The position numbers and the translations under genes were made by a program. This document shows positions 19,734-30,589 of a DNA stretch of 64,000 nt, one piece after another (position 1 is the stretch's first letter; each line of letters begins with the position of its first letter). The stretch comes from Acidobacteriota bacterium. GTDB taxonomy: Bacteria > Acidobacteriota > Blastocatellia > Pyrinomonadales > Pyrinomonadaceae. A model generated the notes under the pieces. That model had not been told where the DNA came from. It did not search any database and was given only the letters and a program-made list of their open reading frames with translations. The stretch spans positions 1-64,000 of the forward strand of contig JAFAZX010000015.1 in NCBI GenBank assembly GCA_019239425.1, in the 5' to 3' direction.

Positions 19734-19843
19734 GCTCAGGAAAGAATTCGCGCGCCGCGTTCGCGTTGACTTTACCCCCCGCGTGGCATAGAAACGCCTT
19801 GTCAAATACCCGCCTTCATCCCACGACAAGAAGGAGCGGCGTG

Positions 19844-21019
19844 ATGAAATTCAAACTCCACACGAACCTCGGCCGCGCACTGGCCGCCTGCCTTCTTGCC
19901 GCGCTCACCGCCTCGGCGCAGGAGCCCGCGGAGAAGTTGTCGCTCCGACTCGTCCTCTACGAAGGCGCGACGCCGCTCTATTACGACGTAGGTGAGAAGG
20001 GCTTTTCGTCAGGCGGGGAAGGGTTGACGAACAGTTTCCGGCGTCTCAAGGCCGCGCCAGCGGCGCAACGCGGCGAACGCCTACGTGGCATGAACCTTAA
20101 CGTGATGAGGCGCGGCAACCGAGTCATCGTTAAGCTGTGGCTCACTCGCGAGATTGACGAGGCTTTGGTACTGACCGAACTCGGGGCGCACGAAGTCGGC
20201 GTGGGCGATGAGTGGCGCGTCGAGGCATTGGAGCAGTATGGCTACGAGCCCGTGAGGCTGGGCCTCGTCCGTCGGGCTCCCATCAAGTTCTCGGCGCCGC
20301 CCGTCGTCAACCTGACGCGCTCAATCACGGTACTGGGCGTCGAGGCGCTGCAGGACGAACCTGAGTTTGAGGTGACGCTCAAGAACACGTCAGACAGGAA
20401 CCTCATGGGCGTCGAACTGCGTCTGACGAAGGACGGGGAGATAAGGGGGGCTCGGCCGGAGTCGAGCTTTGATGGGAAGCCTCTGGCCTTACCCGGAGCG
20501 ATCTGGAAGACGAAGCTCAAGATTGCCGGCACGCCCGACGGGGCGAGCCCCGAAGGGCATCGCTTCGAGGAGCCGGACGAGATTGTCGTCGCCTCGGCTC
20601 TCTTCTCGGGCGGCGGATACGAGGGGGACGTGATGTCTGTGGCGACCGGGGCGGCAGTTAAGCTCGGCCATAAACTACAGGCTGGGCATGCGCTCGCCAT
20701 CGTGCGCGGCTGGAAGGAGCAGGAGGGCGTAAGCCTAACCGACGCAGCGAAGGAATGGCAGCGGCAGGCGAGGGCGCTGCCGCGCGCGGCCGACGACGCG
20801 CTCGTGGACGAGTTCATGGCGAAATTCCCGGAGCTTCCCGCGTTCGAGCGCGAGAGGATGAAGGGGTATATCGAGTCCGGCCTTAAGGCCGTGAGGACTG
20901 AGTTGCTGTCCGGCCTCAAATCCTTCGTCGAGGGCGGCAATGCGCAGTTCGGCCCACCGCAGTTCGCCGGCTGGCTGAGTCAGATGCGCGTAGGCTACGA
21001 ACGCATTCTCGCAAACTGA
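19844..21019 (+). CDS. hypothetical secreted protein
   Basis: Signal peptide MKFKLHTNLGRALAACLLAALTASAQ. Confidence 0.7.
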   Translation: MKFKLHTNLGRALAACLLAALTASAQEPAEKLSLRLVLYEGATPLYYDVGEKGFSSGGEGLTNSFRRLKAAPAAQRGERLRGMNLNVMRRGNRVIVKLWLTREIDEALVLTELGAHEVGVGDEWRVEALEQYGYEPVRLGLVRRAPIKFSAPPVVNLTRSITVLGVEALQDEPEFEVTLKNTSDRNLMGVELRLTKDGEIRGARPESSFDGKPLALPGAIWKTKLKIAGTPDGASPEGHRFEEPDEIVVASALFSGGGYEGDVMSVATGAAVKLGHKLQAGHALAIVRGWKEQEGVSLTDAAKEWQRQARALPRAADDALVDEFMAKFPELPAFERERMKGYIESGLKAVRTELLSGLKSFVEGGNAQFGPPQFAGWLSQMRVGYERILAN

Positions 21020-21034
21020 ACGTGTGGCCCTCCG

Positions 21035-21832
21035 ATGATTCACCTGCGCTCGATGGACATCAGGCCGGCGGCGAGGGAGCTGGAAGGCTTCCCGTTCGCG
21101 CTGCCGGTCGTCCGCAAGTTCAAAGAGTTAAAGTTCCGGAGCGCGGTCACGTTCCTCGTCGGCGAGAACGGGTCGGGGAAGTCCACGGTGCTCGAAGGGC
21201 TGGCGGCGGCGGTCGGCTCGGTCGTCGTGGGCGGCGAGGACGTGCGCGCCGACAAGACTCTGGGCCACGCGCGCGCTCTCGCGGCGCAGTTGAAATTGGT
21301 GTGGACGAAGCGCACGCACCGCGGCTTCTTCCTGCGCGCCGAGGACTTCTTCAACTTCACGCGGCGCGTCAACCAGACGAGCGCGGAGCTGGAAGAGATG
21401 GCCGGCGAGTTCGAGCGCGAGGGGCTGAAAGGCTACGGCCTGCGTCTCGCGCAGGGCGTCGTGCGCGGGCAGCGGCGCGCGCTCGCCAGCCGCTACGGCG
21501 AGGACGCGGACGCGCGCTCGCACGGCGAGAGCTTCCTGCAACTCTTTCAGTCGCGCTTCGTGCCCGGCGGCCTTTACCTTTTAGACGAGCCGGAGGCGCC
21601 GCTCTCGCCGCAGCGCCAGCTCGCGCTGCTCGCGCTGCTCAAAGGGATGGCCGCGCAGGACTCGCAGTTCGTCGTCGCCACGCACTCGCCCATCCTGATG
21701 GCCCTCCCCGGCGCCGACATCCTCAGCTTCGACCGCGCCCCCGTCCGCCGCATCCCTTACGAAGAGGTCGAACACGTCTCCCTCACACGCGACTTCCTCA
21801 ACAACCCCGAAGCCTTCCTCCGCCACCTCTAG
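21035..21832 (+). CDS. AAA/ABC-type ATPase
   Basis: [12 protein letters not shown] Walker [17 protein letters not shown] Walker B; ATHSP. Confidence 0.85.
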   Translation: MIHLRSMDIRPAARELEGFPFALPVVRKFKELKFRSAVTFLVGENGSGKSTVLEGLAAAVGSVVVGGEDVRADKTLGHARALAAQLKLVWTKRTHRGFFLRAEDFFNFTRRVNQTSAELEEMAGEFEREGLKGYGLRLAQGVVRGQRRALASRYGEDADARSHGESFLQLFQSRFVPGGLYLLDEPEAPLSPQRQLALLALLKGMAAQDSQFVVATHSPILMALPGADILSFDRAPVRRIPYEEVEHVSLTRDFLNNPEAFLRHL

Positions 21833-21833
21833 T

Positions 21834-21909
21834 GGACGGTGAATAGTGAATGGCGAATGGTGAGTTGGCCGGCTTTTACCATTCACCGTTTACGATTTAC
21901 TATTCACCA
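21834..21909. repeat. inverted repeat, family D copy 2
   Basis: ggtgaatagtgaatggcgaatggtgag / ttaccattcaccgtttacgatttactattcacc, imperfect. Confidence 0.85.
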
Positions 21910-21912
21910 ACT

Positions 21913-23160
21913 ATGAACGTACTGGTTCTGAACTGCGGGAGTTCGACGGCGAAGTTTCAGTTGATTGCGACCGATTTGGATCACATCGCGCAGGACGCGG
22001 ACGAGCACCTGGCGGGCGGTGTGATCGAGCGCATCGGGGGCGAGGCCATCATCACCTTTAAAGCGAAAGGTGGAGAGGCGAGGCGCTCGACGGCGCCGGT
22101 GCGCGACGTGCGCGCGGCCGTCGAGACGATCATCCGTTGGGTCACTTCGGCCGACTCGGGGATAGAGGAGGTGAAGAGCGTCGCGGACATACACGCCGTC
22201 GGCCACCGCGTCGTCCACGGCGGCGAGAGGTTCACGCAGTCCGTCCTGATTGACGAGGGCGTCCTGCGCGGCATCGAGGACTGCATCGACCTCGCGCCGC
22301 TGCACAACCCCGGCAACATCCGGGGCATACAGGCCGCGCGCGAGGTCTTCGGGCCGGGGCTGCCGCAGGTCGCGGTCTTCGACACGGCCTTCCACCAGAC
22401 GCTCCCGCCGCACGCGTACCTCTACGCGCTCCCCTACCAGTGGTACAGGCGCTACCGCGTGCGCCGCTACGGCTTCCACGGCACCTCGCACCGCTACGTC
22501 GCGTACCGCTACCGACGCTTGCGCGGGGTCGAGCGCGGTCGGACGAACATCATCACGCTCCACCTCGGCAACGGCTGCTCGGCGGCGGCGATCAAGGGCG
22601 GCGACTCCGTGGACACTTCGATGGGCATGACGCCGCTCGAAGGGTTGGTGATGGGGACGCGCTCGGGCGACATCGACCCGGCCATCATCGACTTCGTCGC
22701 GGCGAAGGAGGGGCTCTCGATGCAGGAGGCCGAGTCGATCCTCAACAAGCAGTCGGGGCTGCTCGGGATTTCGGGTTTGACGAACGACATGCGCGAGCTG
22801 CTCGACGAGGCGCGCGAGTCCGACGACCGGCGCGCGCGCCTCGCCGGCGAAATCTTCTGCTACCGCGTGCGCAAGTACGTGGGCGCGTACCTCGCCGCGA
22901 TGGGCGGCGCGGACGCCTTAGTCTTCACGGGCGGCATCGGCGAGAACTCGGCCGAGGTGCGCGCGCGCGTCTGCGAGGGCCTCGGCTGGATGGGCGTCGA
23001 ACTCGACCCCGCGCTCAACGAGGCGACGACCGCGCGCCGCGAAGGCGCCATCAGCCGCGCCGACTCGCGCCTCGCCGTCTACGTCATCCCCACCGACGAA
23101 GAACTCCTCATCGCCCGCGACACCGTGCGTTTGATTCGGGGCGTGACGCAGAGGTTCTGA
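21913..23160 (+). CDS. ackA: acetate kinase
   Basis: [57 protein letters not shown]. Confidence 0.97.
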   Translation: MNVLVLNCGSSTAKFQLIATDLDHIAQDADEHLAGGVIERIGGEAIITFKAKGGEARRSTAPVRDVRAAVETIIRWVTSADSGIEEVKSVADIHAVGHRVVHGGERFTQSVLIDEGVLRGIEDCIDLAPLHNPGNIRGIQAAREVFGPGLPQVAVFDTAFHQTLPPHAYLYALPYQWYRRYRVRRYGFHGTSHRYVAYRYRRLRGVERGRTNIITLHLGNGCSAAAIKGGDSVDTSMGMTPLEGLVMGTRSGDIDPAIIDFVAAKEGLSMQEAESILNKQSGLLGISGLTNDMRELLDEARESDDRRARLAGEIFCYRVRKYVGAYLAAMGGADALVFTGGIGENSAEVRARVCEGLGWMGVELDPALNEATTARREGAISRADSRLAVYVIPTDEELLIARDTVRLIRGVTQRF

Positions 23161-23262
23161 AGAGATTGAGCCATTGGTTCATCGGGTCATTGATTCATTG
23201 AAATGGCAAGCCATTCTTTCAATGAATCAATGACCCGATGAACCAATGGCTCAATCTCTTCA
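23158..23262. repeat. long perfect inverted repeat, family G; 46-bp arms, 13-nt loop, bounded by the stop codons of convergent genes
   Basis: tgaagagattgagccattggttcatcgggtcattgattcattgaaa / exact reverse complement. Confidence 0.97.
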
Positions 23263-26200
23263 CGGTGCGAAGCGCGTGCGGTATTCGATGGAGTCGAGGA
23301 AGGCTTTGACCATCTCGGCCTCGACGAAGTTGCCGTTGTGCTGGTCGAGCTTGCCGAGCCAGAACCTCCAGCCGGCGAAGTCCGTGTCCGGCGTGTCGTC
23401 GGGGTTCCTTCTGAGGTAGCCGTAGTACTGCATCAGGACGAAGGCGCGGCGGACTTCGTTCTGCTGGAGCGCGTTGTTCTCGGCCACGGCGCGGAGCACC
23501 TGCGCGCGCGTCTTGGCGTTGGTCGAGAGGTCGCTGACGAGCTGGTCGCGTTCTGCTTGCGTGAGCACGCCGCCCGCGTTCTGGTTGAGCTTGTCCACGA
23601 ACTGCGCGGCCGTCAGAGAATCGGGGAAGGCCGACAGGAAGCGCTGGCGCTGGACGAACTCGGCCATGTAAGTCTGCTTGTTCGCTTCGAGCTGCTGCTC
23701 CCAGTTGCCGATGCCGACTCGCACGCCCTGCCCGATCTGCTGCGTGTCGGGCAGGAACTCTTGCAGCCGCACGACCGGCACCGTGCCGTCCACGCCCGGC
23801 GAGGTCGCGTCGCCGTACGCGGCCTTGTAAGTCCGGTAGACGAGGTAGCCGGTCTGCTGGAACTCGATGGAGAGGAAGAACGCGGCCGAGACGTTAATCC
23901 GCTTCACCTCCCGGCAGCCGGCGTCGGCGCCGCACTTCTCGATCTCACCCGTCCAGAAGGCGAGGCCGTCGGCGTCCGGCTCGCGGTTGAGGAAGTCGTG
24001 GTAGTGCTGACGCACGAAGTCCGAAGAGACGTCTATCGGATTGAAGCCGGGCGGCGGGTTGTCGTCGGCCAAGAGGTTGATGGTGGCCGTCGACTGTGTG
24101 CCTAAGGCCGCCCCGCCCGTCGGGTTCGAGAGCGTGAGGTTGATGGTCTCCAGAGGCTCCGTGTATGCGTCCTCGGTCAGAAGCACGTCGAAGCTCTTCG
24201 AGGTCTCGCCCGAGGCGAATTGCAGTCGACCCGAGGCGGCGGTGTAGTCCCGGCGTTCCGTGGCCGTGCCGTCCGAGGTGGCGTAGTTGACCGAGACGGC
24301 CGGGCTCGGGTCGCCCGTGCGCGTGACCGTGACGGTGACGAAGTGCGCGCTCTCGCCCACGGGGTACGCGGCCTGCGAGAAGCGCAGCGCCGGCCCGTCG
24401 TCGTTCGTGATGGTGCCCTGGCCCTGCGCGTCGCTGATGTTGGCGTTAGTCGCGTTCGAGAGGTTGACGAAGAAGGTCTCGTTCGGCTCGTTCGTCACGT
24501 CGCCGTTGACGTTGACCGTGACCGACTTCAAAGTCTCGCCGGGGTTGAAGGTGAGCGTGCCCGATGTCCCTATGTAGTCGGAGCCGGCCGTCGCCGTCCC
24601 GTCGGCCGTCGCGTAGCTGACCGAGACGGCCCTTGCGCTCGGGGCCGAGAGCGCGACGTTGAAGGCCGCGGCCGTCGTCCCCGCATTGCCCTCCGTCACC
24701 GACACGTCGTTGATTGAGAGCGTCGGCGTGTCGTCGTCGTCCGTGATGGTGCCGAGGCCCTGACCGTCGCCGATGGTCGCGTTGGTCGGTGACGAGAGGT
24801 TGAGCGTGAAAGTCTCGTCCGGCTCGTCGAGCGCGTCGCCGATGACGGGGACGTTGACGGTCTGCGAGGTCACGCCGGGGTCGAAGGTGAGCGTCGTGGG
24901 GCCGACGGCCGCGTAGTCGGAGCCGGCGGTCGCCGTCCCGTCGGCGGTGGCGACGATGACCCTCACGATCTGTCCGCTCGCGGCCGAGAGCGTGACGTTG
25001 AAGGCGGCGTTCGTCGTGCCCGCGTTGCCCTCGTTCAAGGTCACGTCGTTGACGGAGATCGTCGGCGCGGCGTCGTCATTCCTGATGGTGCCGACGCCCG
25101 TCCCGTCGCTGACGGTCGCGTTCGAAGGGGCAGAGAGGCTGACGTTGAAGGTCTCGTCCGGTTCGTCGAGCGTGTCGCCCACGACCGCGACGTTGACAGG
25201 CTTCGAGGTCTCGCCAGGGTTGAAGGTGACGGTGCCGCTGGCCGCGGCGTAATCGCCGGGCTGCGCGGCCGTCCCGTCGGCCGTCGCGTAGTTGACGGTC
25301 ACGGTCTTCCCGCTGGCGGCCGAGAGCGTGACGTTGAACGTCGCGTTCGTCGTGCCTGTGTTCCCTTCGTCTACCGTCACGTCGTTGATTGAGACGGTCG
25401 GCGCCGCGTCGTTATCCGTGATGGTGAGCGTGGCGGTGGTCTGCGCGCCGAGCGCCGCGCCGCCGCCGGGGCTGCTCAGAGTGAGATTAACCGTCTCGCT
25501 CGGCTCGTTGAGTGCGTCGTCGTTGACGACGACGTTGAAGCTCTTCTCCGTCTCGTTCGCGGCGAAGGTCAGAGTGCCGGAGGTGGCAAGGTAGTCACCG
25601 CTAGCACCGGCGGTCGCCGTGCCGTTCGAAGTCGCGTAGTTGACAGTGACGCCTGCATTGCTGCCGCCGGTGCGCGTGACGGTGATGGTGGCCGTACCGC
25701 CGCCTTCATTAGCGGTATAAGCGTCGGAACTGAACTGCAAGGTCGGCTGCGTGTCGTTGTCGTTGATGGTGAGCGTGGCCGTGTTCGGCGTGCCGAGCGT
25801 GCCGCCGCTGGGCGAGCTGAGCGCGAGGTTGACGGTCTCGTTGCCTTCGAAGAGCGTGTCGTCGGTGACGTTGACGTTGAACGTCTTGCTCGTCTCGCCC
25901 GAGGCGAAGTTGAGCGTGCCACCCGCGGCCGTGTAGTCGCTGCCGGCCGCGGCCGTGCCGTCCGAGGTCGCGTAACCAACGGAGACGCCGCCCGCCGTGC
26001 TGCCCGTGCGCGTGACGGTGACGGTCGCATTGCCTCCGCCTTCGCCGACCGAGTAGGTCGAAGAGCTGAAGAGGAAGGTGCTGGCCGCCTCGTCGTTCGC
26101 GATGGTGCCCTGGCCCTGCGCGTCGCTGATGGTCGCGTTGGTCGGGGACGAGAGGTTGACGAAGAAGGTCTCGTTCGCTTCGAAGAGGTTGTCGTCGCTC

Positions 26201-28986
26201 ACCTGGACGGTGATCGTGCCGGAGGTGGCGCCGGCGAGGATTTGGAGCGTGCCGCTGGTCGCGGTGTAGTCCGAGCCGGCCGTCGCCGTGCCGTCGGCGG
26301 TCGCGTAGTTGACCGAGATGTTGTTGACGGTCGGCTGCGAGAGGCTGACGGTGAAGGTGAGGCCGCCCGCGGCCGCGACCGCTTCGGTGGCGCTCACGTC
26401 GTTGATGGAGAGGGCCGTGTCGTCGTTGTTAATCGTGCCCTGTCCCTGCCCGTCGGCGATGTCTGCGTTCGTCGCGTTCGAGAGGTTGACGAAGAAGGTC
26501 TCATGCGGCTCCGGCGTGGTGTCGCCGTTGACGTTGACGGTGACGGTCTTCGTCGTCTCGCCAACGGCGAAGTTGAGCGTGCCTGACTTCGAGGCGTAGT
26601 CGTTATTGGCAGTCGTGGCCGTCCCGTCGGCGGTGGCGTAGTTGACCGAGACGGCCTGGCCGCTCGCGGGCAGGAGCGAGACGGTGAAGGTGGCCGTGGT
26701 CGTTCCGGCGTTGCCTTCGGTCACAGTCACGTCGTTGATCGAAAGCGCCGGCTGGCCGTCGTCGTCCCTGATTGTGCCGACGCCCGTGCGCCTGGTGACG
26801 GTCGCGTTCGATTCAGAAGAGAGGCTGACGAGGAAAGTCTCGTTCGGCTCGTCCGTGGTGTCGCCGACTACTGAGACGGTGACGGATTTCGTTCCCGTCT
26901 CGCCGGGGTTGAAAGTGACTGTGCCGTTCGTCGCGGTGTAGTCCGAGCCCGCAGTCGCTGGATTCACGCCGCCCGTATCAGGGGCGGTGGCGTAGTTAAC
27001 GGTGATGGTCTGCGCGCTCGCGCCGGTGAGAGTGACGGTGAAGGTGGCGGGTGTCGCGGGCGAAGTGCCGGTGTTGCCCTCATCAACCATCACGTCGTTG
27101 ATGGCGAGCGTGGGGGTCGCGTCGTCGTCCGTGATGGTGAGCGTGGCGGTGGTCTGCGCGCCGAGCGCCGCGCCGCCGCCGGGGCTGCTCAAAATTAGGT
27201 TAACAGTCTCGTCAGGTTCGTCGAGCGTGTCGTTAGTGATGGAGACGTTGAACGTTTTGCTCATCTCCCCTTCCGCGAAGGTGAGCGCGGTCGGGCTGAT
27301 GGCCGTGTAGTCGGAGCCGGCGGTCGCGGTGCCGCCGGTCGTGGTCGCGTAGTTGACCGAGACGCCGCCGTTGGTGCCGCCGGAGCGCGTCACGGTGATG
27401 GTCGCGTTGGTGCCGCCTTCGCCGACGGCGTAAGTCGCAGAGCTGAACTGCAAGGTCGGCTGCGCGTCGTTGTCGGTGATGGTGAGCGTGGCGGTGCTCT
27501 GCGCGCCGAGCGTGGCGCCGCCCGTTGGGTTCGAGAGCGTGAGGTTGACGGTCTCGTCCGCCTCGTCGAGCGTGTCTTCGTTGACGGTGACGGAGAAGGT
27601 CTTGGTCGTCTCGCCCTGGGCGAAGTTGAGCGTGCCGCTGGCGGCGATGTAGTCGGCGTTGGCGCCGGCGGTCGCGGTGCCGTTCGAGGTCGCGTAGTTG
27701 ACCGAGACGGCGCCGTCGCTGCCGCCCGTGCGGCTGACGGAGATGACGACCGAGCCGGCGTTCTCGCCGGCCGTGTAGGTGGCGGCGCTGAACTCAAGCG
27801 CGCCGGGCACTGGGGTCGGCGTCGGCGTGGGCGTCGGGTCGCAGGGCGAGGGCGCGACGTTGGTCGGCGTGAGCAGGAAGGCGTGCTCCTTGCCGTCGGG
27901 GTTGGTGCCGGTGCCGACGATCTGGCCGCGGTCGTTGATGCCGCGTGCCTCCTCGAACGTCCAGCCGGTGTTGGGCGCGAGGACGTTGAGGTCGTGCAGC
28001 TCGCCCGCGTCCGACAGGTCGTTGTTGTTCGCGTCCTGCCAGAGAAAGGCGCGCGAGACGTTGTGGTCGGGGTCGCCCGTCTCGGAGGCGCCGACGACCT
28101 GCCCCGACTCGTTGATGTCGTACGCGTAGCTGTTGACGTGCGAAGGGCCGAGCAGGCCGAGGTCGATCATCTCGCCCGCGTCCCGCTGCCCGTTGCCGTT
28201 CTTGTCGCGCCAGCGGAAGGCGTGGAACGACTGGAAGATGTTGTTGGAGAAGATGTACGAGTAGCCGACGACCACGCCCGCCTCGTTGACCTCGATGCCG
28301 AAGCTGACGCCGCCGCCGAGCGTGCCAATGTCCACGGGCACGCCGCCGATGGTGACGTAGGCGTGCGCCACGTCCGTCGAGTTGGCGGGCAGGTTGGCGA
28401 TGCCCGTGATCTGGCCCGCGTCGTTGATGCCGAAGGCCCGGATGGGCGTGCCCCACGGCGCCGTCACCGCCTGCATCCCGACGCCCGACTGCCAGACGAA
28501 GGCGCGATCCTGGAGCGCCCCGTTCTCTTCGGAGACGCCGACGACCTGACCCGAGGCGTTCACGTCGTAAGCCGTGGAGGTGGGGCCGCCGAGCGTGCCG
28601 AGGTCTTGCATGGGGCCGCCCGCGGGGCGGGCGAAGGCGTGCGTCGTGCCGCCCGAGTTCTGCGCGCCGCCCGCGACGGTGCCGCCCTGGTTGATGGCCG
28701 TCGCCATCCCCGTGTCGCCGCCGAGCGTGCCGAGGTTTTGCATGACGCCGCCGCTCCAGAGGAAGGGGCGGTTCGAGTTGGCCGAGGCCGTGGCGCGCGA
28801 GCGGCCGACGACGTGGCCGCAGGGGTCTATGCCGAAAGCCTGGCTCGTCTCGCCGCCGAGCGTGCCGAGGTCGGTGACCGTGTAGCCGGGCGCCTGCGCC
28901 GTCCCGCGCGGGGCGGGCGCGAAGGGGAGCAGCCCCAGCGCGAGCAGGCACACGAACGCCAACTGCCATTTCCTGAGGTAACGCAT
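23260..28986 (-). CDS. giant secreted protein: HAF repeats, 11 Calx-beta domains, DUF4214
   Basis: DLGTLGG repeats; repeated SVNYATSDGTATAGSDYTA..ETVNLTLS; VRQHYHDFLNREPDADGLAFWTGEI C-terminus. Confidence 0.9.
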   Translation of the reverse strand: MRYLRKWQLAFVCLLALGLLPFAPAPRGTAQAPGYTVTDLGTLGGETSQAFGIDPCGHVVGRSRATASANSNRPFLWSGGVMQNLGTLGGDTGMATAINQGGTVAGGAQNSGGTTHAFARPAGGPMQDLGTLGGPTSTAYDVNASGQVVGVSEENGALQDRAFVWQSGVGMQAVTAPWGTPIRAFGINDAGQITGIANLPANSTDVAHAYVTIGGVPVDIGTLGGGVSFGIEVNEAGVVVGYSYIFSNNIFQSFHAFRWRDKNGNGQRDAGEMIDLGLLGPSHVNSYAYDINESGQVVGASETGDPDHNVSRAFLWQDANNNDLSDAGELHDLNVLAPNTGWTFEEARGINDRGQIVGTGTNPDGKEHAFLLTPTNVAPSPCDPTPTPTPTPVPGALEFSAATYTAGENAGSVVISVSRTGGSDGAVSVNYATSNGTATAGANADYIAASGTLNFAQGETTKTFSVTVNEDTLDEADETVNLTLSNPTGGATLGAQSTATLTITDNDAQPTLQFSSATYAVGEGGTNATITVTRSGGTNGGVSVNYATTTGGTATAGSDYTAISPTALTFAEGEMSKTFNVSITNDTLDEPDETVNLILSSPGGGAALGAQTTATLTITDDDATPTLAINDVMVDEGNTGTSPATPATFTVTLTGASAQTITVNYATAPDTGGVNPATAGSDYTATNGTVTFNPGETGTKSVTVSVVGDTTDEPNETFLVSLSSESNATVTRRTGVGTIRDDDGQPALSINDVTVTEGNAGTTTATFTVSLLPASGQAVSVNYATADGTATTANNDYASKSGTLNFAVGETTKTVTVNVNGDTTPEPHETFFVNLSNATNADIADGQGQGTINNDDTALSINDVSATEAVAAAGGLTFTVSLSQPTVNNISVNYATADGTATAGSDYTATSGTLQILAGATSGTITVQVSDDNLFEANETFFVNLSSPTNATISDAQGQGTIANDEAASTFLFSSSTYSVGEGGGNATVTVTRTGSTAGGVSVGYATSDGTAAAGSDYTAAGGTLNFASGETSKTFNVNVTDDTLFEGNETVNLALSSPSGGTLGTPNTATLTINDNDTQPTLQFSSDAYTANEGGGTATITVTRTGGSNAGVTVNYATSNGTATAGASGDYLATSGTLTFAANETEKSFNVVVNDDALNEPSETVNLTLSSPGGGAALGAQTTATLTITDNDAAPTVSINDVTVDEGNTGTTNATFNVTLSAASGKTVTVNYATADGTAAQPGDYAAASGTVTFNPGETSKPVNVAVVGDTLDEPDETFNVSLSAPSNATVSDGTGVGTIRNDDAAPTISVNDVTLNEGNAGTTNAAFNVTLSAASGQIVRVIVATADGTATAGSDYAAVGPTTLTFDPGVTSQTVNVPVIGDALDEPDETFTLNLSSPTNATIGDGQGLGTITDDDDTPTLSINDVSVTEGNAGTTAAAFNVALSAPSARAVSVSYATADGTATAGSDYIGTSGTLTFNPGETLKSVTVNVNGDVTNEPNETFFVNLSNATNANISDAQGQGTITNDDGPALRFSQAAYPVGESAHFVTVTVTRTGDPSPAVSVNYATSDGTATERRDYTAASGRLQFASGETSKSFDVLLTEDAYTEPLETINLTLSNPTGGAALGTQSTATINLLADDNPPPGFNPIDVSSDFVRQHYHDFLNREPDADGLAFWTGEIEKCGADAGCREVKRINVSAAFFLSIEFQQTGYLVYRTYKAAYGDATSPGVDGTVPVVRLQEFLPDTQQIGQGVRVGIGNWEQQLEANKQTYMAEFVQRQRFLSAFPDSLTAAQFVDKLNQNAGGVLTQAERDQLVSDLSTNAKTRAQVLRAVAENNALQQNEVRRAFVLMQYYGYLRRNPDDTPDTDFAGWRFWLGKLDQHNGNFVEAEMVKAFLDSIEYRTRFAP

Positions 28987-29139
28987 ATCTAAGATTGCTT
29001 CATTCCGAAGAACAGGGGATTGGGTGCGGGGAGCGGGCCGACGCGCCGCGCTACACTTCAGCCGGGGCCGCGCCGGGAAGGGCGGAAGCCGACGCGCAAC
29101 TTTATAGAGGACGGCGGGTTCAAGTCAAATGCTAAGAAG

Positions 29140-29230
29140 AAAGGGTTCTGGGTTCTGGGTGTTGGGTGCTGGGTGGAACTAAGTTTTTAACCAGCACTCA
29201 GCACCCAGCACCCAGCACCCAGCACCCTTT
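29140..29230. repeat. heptad inverted repeat, family E (GGGTGCT)
   Basis: aaagggttctgggttctgggtgttgggtgctgggtgg / ccagcactcagcacccagcacccagcacccagcacccttt. Confidence 0.95.
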
Positions 29231-29233
29231 CCT

Positions 29234-30589
29234 TCAGCGGCAGGCGGCCGTGATGGCTTCGTCGAATATCTCCAGGGCCACGTCCACGTTCTCGCGTGTG
29301 AGGGTGAGCGGGGGCGACCAGCGGATGGTGTTGTAGCCGCACCCCAGGACGATGAGGCCGCGGTTGAAGCACTCGACCTCGACGCGGTCGCGCAGCTCCG
29401 CCGCCGCCTCGCGCGAGCCGCCCCCGCGCACGAGCTCGCAGCCGACCATCAGCCCTAAGCCCCTCACGTCGCCGATGCAGTCGTGCTTCTGCATGAGGCG
29501 GCGCAGGCCCGCCTGCAGGTATTCGCCGACCGAGGCCGCGTTGGCGACCAGCCCGCCCTCCAGCAGCTCAATCGTCTTGAGCGCCGCGGCGAGGGCGACC
29601 GGGTTGCCGCCGAAGGTCGAGGCGTGCGCGCCCGGCTTCCAGTCCATCAGGTCGCCGCGCGCCACGCACGCGCCCAGCGGCAGGCCCGACGCGATGCCCT
29701 TGGCGAGCGTGATGACGTCGGGCCGCAAATCGTAGTGCTCGCACGCGAACATCCTGCCCGTGCGCCCGAAGCCGGACTGCACCTCGTCGACAATCAGGAG
29801 CATGCCGTGCTCGTCGCAGATGCGGCGCAGGCCGTGGAGGAAAGCCTTCGGCGCGGGGATGTAGCCGCCCTCGCCCTGCACGGCCTCGACGACTATCGCG
29901 GCCACCTCTTCGGGCGGCGTCGTCGTCAGGAAGAGCCGCTTCTCGATCCAGTCGAGGCAGGCGCGGCTCACCGTCTCGGCGTCCGACTGCTCGCCGTTGA
30001 AGGGGTGTCGGAAGGCGTTCGGGTAGGGGACGTGGGTCACGTCGAGCGCCGAGCGCTTGAAGCCGCGGCGCTGCGCGGCCTTCGAGGAGGTGAGCGACAG
30101 GGAGCCGAGCGTGCGGCCGTGGAAGCTGTTGAAGAAGCCGATGAACTTCTCGCGGCCGGTCGCGTGGATGGCGAGCTTAAGCGCGCACTCGACGGCCTCC
30201 GTCCCGCTGTTGGCGAAGTGCGTGCGGGTGGGGCCGGGGACGGGCACGAGCTCTTCGAGCTTGCGGGCGAGGTCGGGCATCTGGCGGTAGTAGTAGTCGG
30301 TGCCGCACATGTGTATGAGGCGCGCGGCCTGCTCCTGAATCGCCTCGACGACCTCGGGGTGGCAGTGGCCGGTGGAGCAGACGGCGACGCCCGCGTTGCA
30401 GTCGAGGAACGTGTTGCCGTCCACGTCCTCGACCCAGACGCCGGACGCTTTTTCGGCGACGAGCTTGTAGGCAGGGCGCGGGTAAGAGGGGTTGACGTAG
30501 CGCGCGTCGGCCTCGACGATCTCCTTGCCGCGCGGGCCGGGCAGGTCGGTCTTGATCTCTGGCCTTCTGACTTCGGTGATGGCGGACAT
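29234..30589 (-). CDS. class III aminotransferase (4-aminobutyrate/acetylornithine type)
   Basis: FVDCNAGV-like FLDCNAGVAVCSTGHCHPEV; LLIVDEVQSGFGRTGRMF; HASTFGGNPVA. Confidence 0.92.
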   Translation of the reverse strand: MSAITEVRRPEIKTDLPGPRGKEIVEADARYVNPSYPRPAYKLVAEKASGVWVEDVDGNTFLDCNAGVAVCSTGHCHPEVVEAIQEQAARLIHMCGTDYYYRQMPDLARKLEELVPVPGPTRTHFANSGTEAVECALKLAIHATGREKFIGFFNSFHGRTLGSLSLTSSKAAQRRGFKRSALDVTHVPYPNAFRHPFNGEQSDAETVSRACLDWIEKRLFLTTTPPEEVAAIVVEAVQGEGGYIPAPKAFLHGLRRICDEHGMLLIVDEVQSGFGRTGRMFACEHYDLRPDVITLAKGIASGLPLGACVARGDLMDWKPGAHASTFGGNPVALAAALKTIELLEGGLVANAASVGEYLQAGLRRLMQKHDCIGDVRGLGLMVGCELVRGGGSREAAAELRDRVEVECFNRGLIVLGCGYNTIRWSPPLTLTRENVDVALEIFDEAITAACR

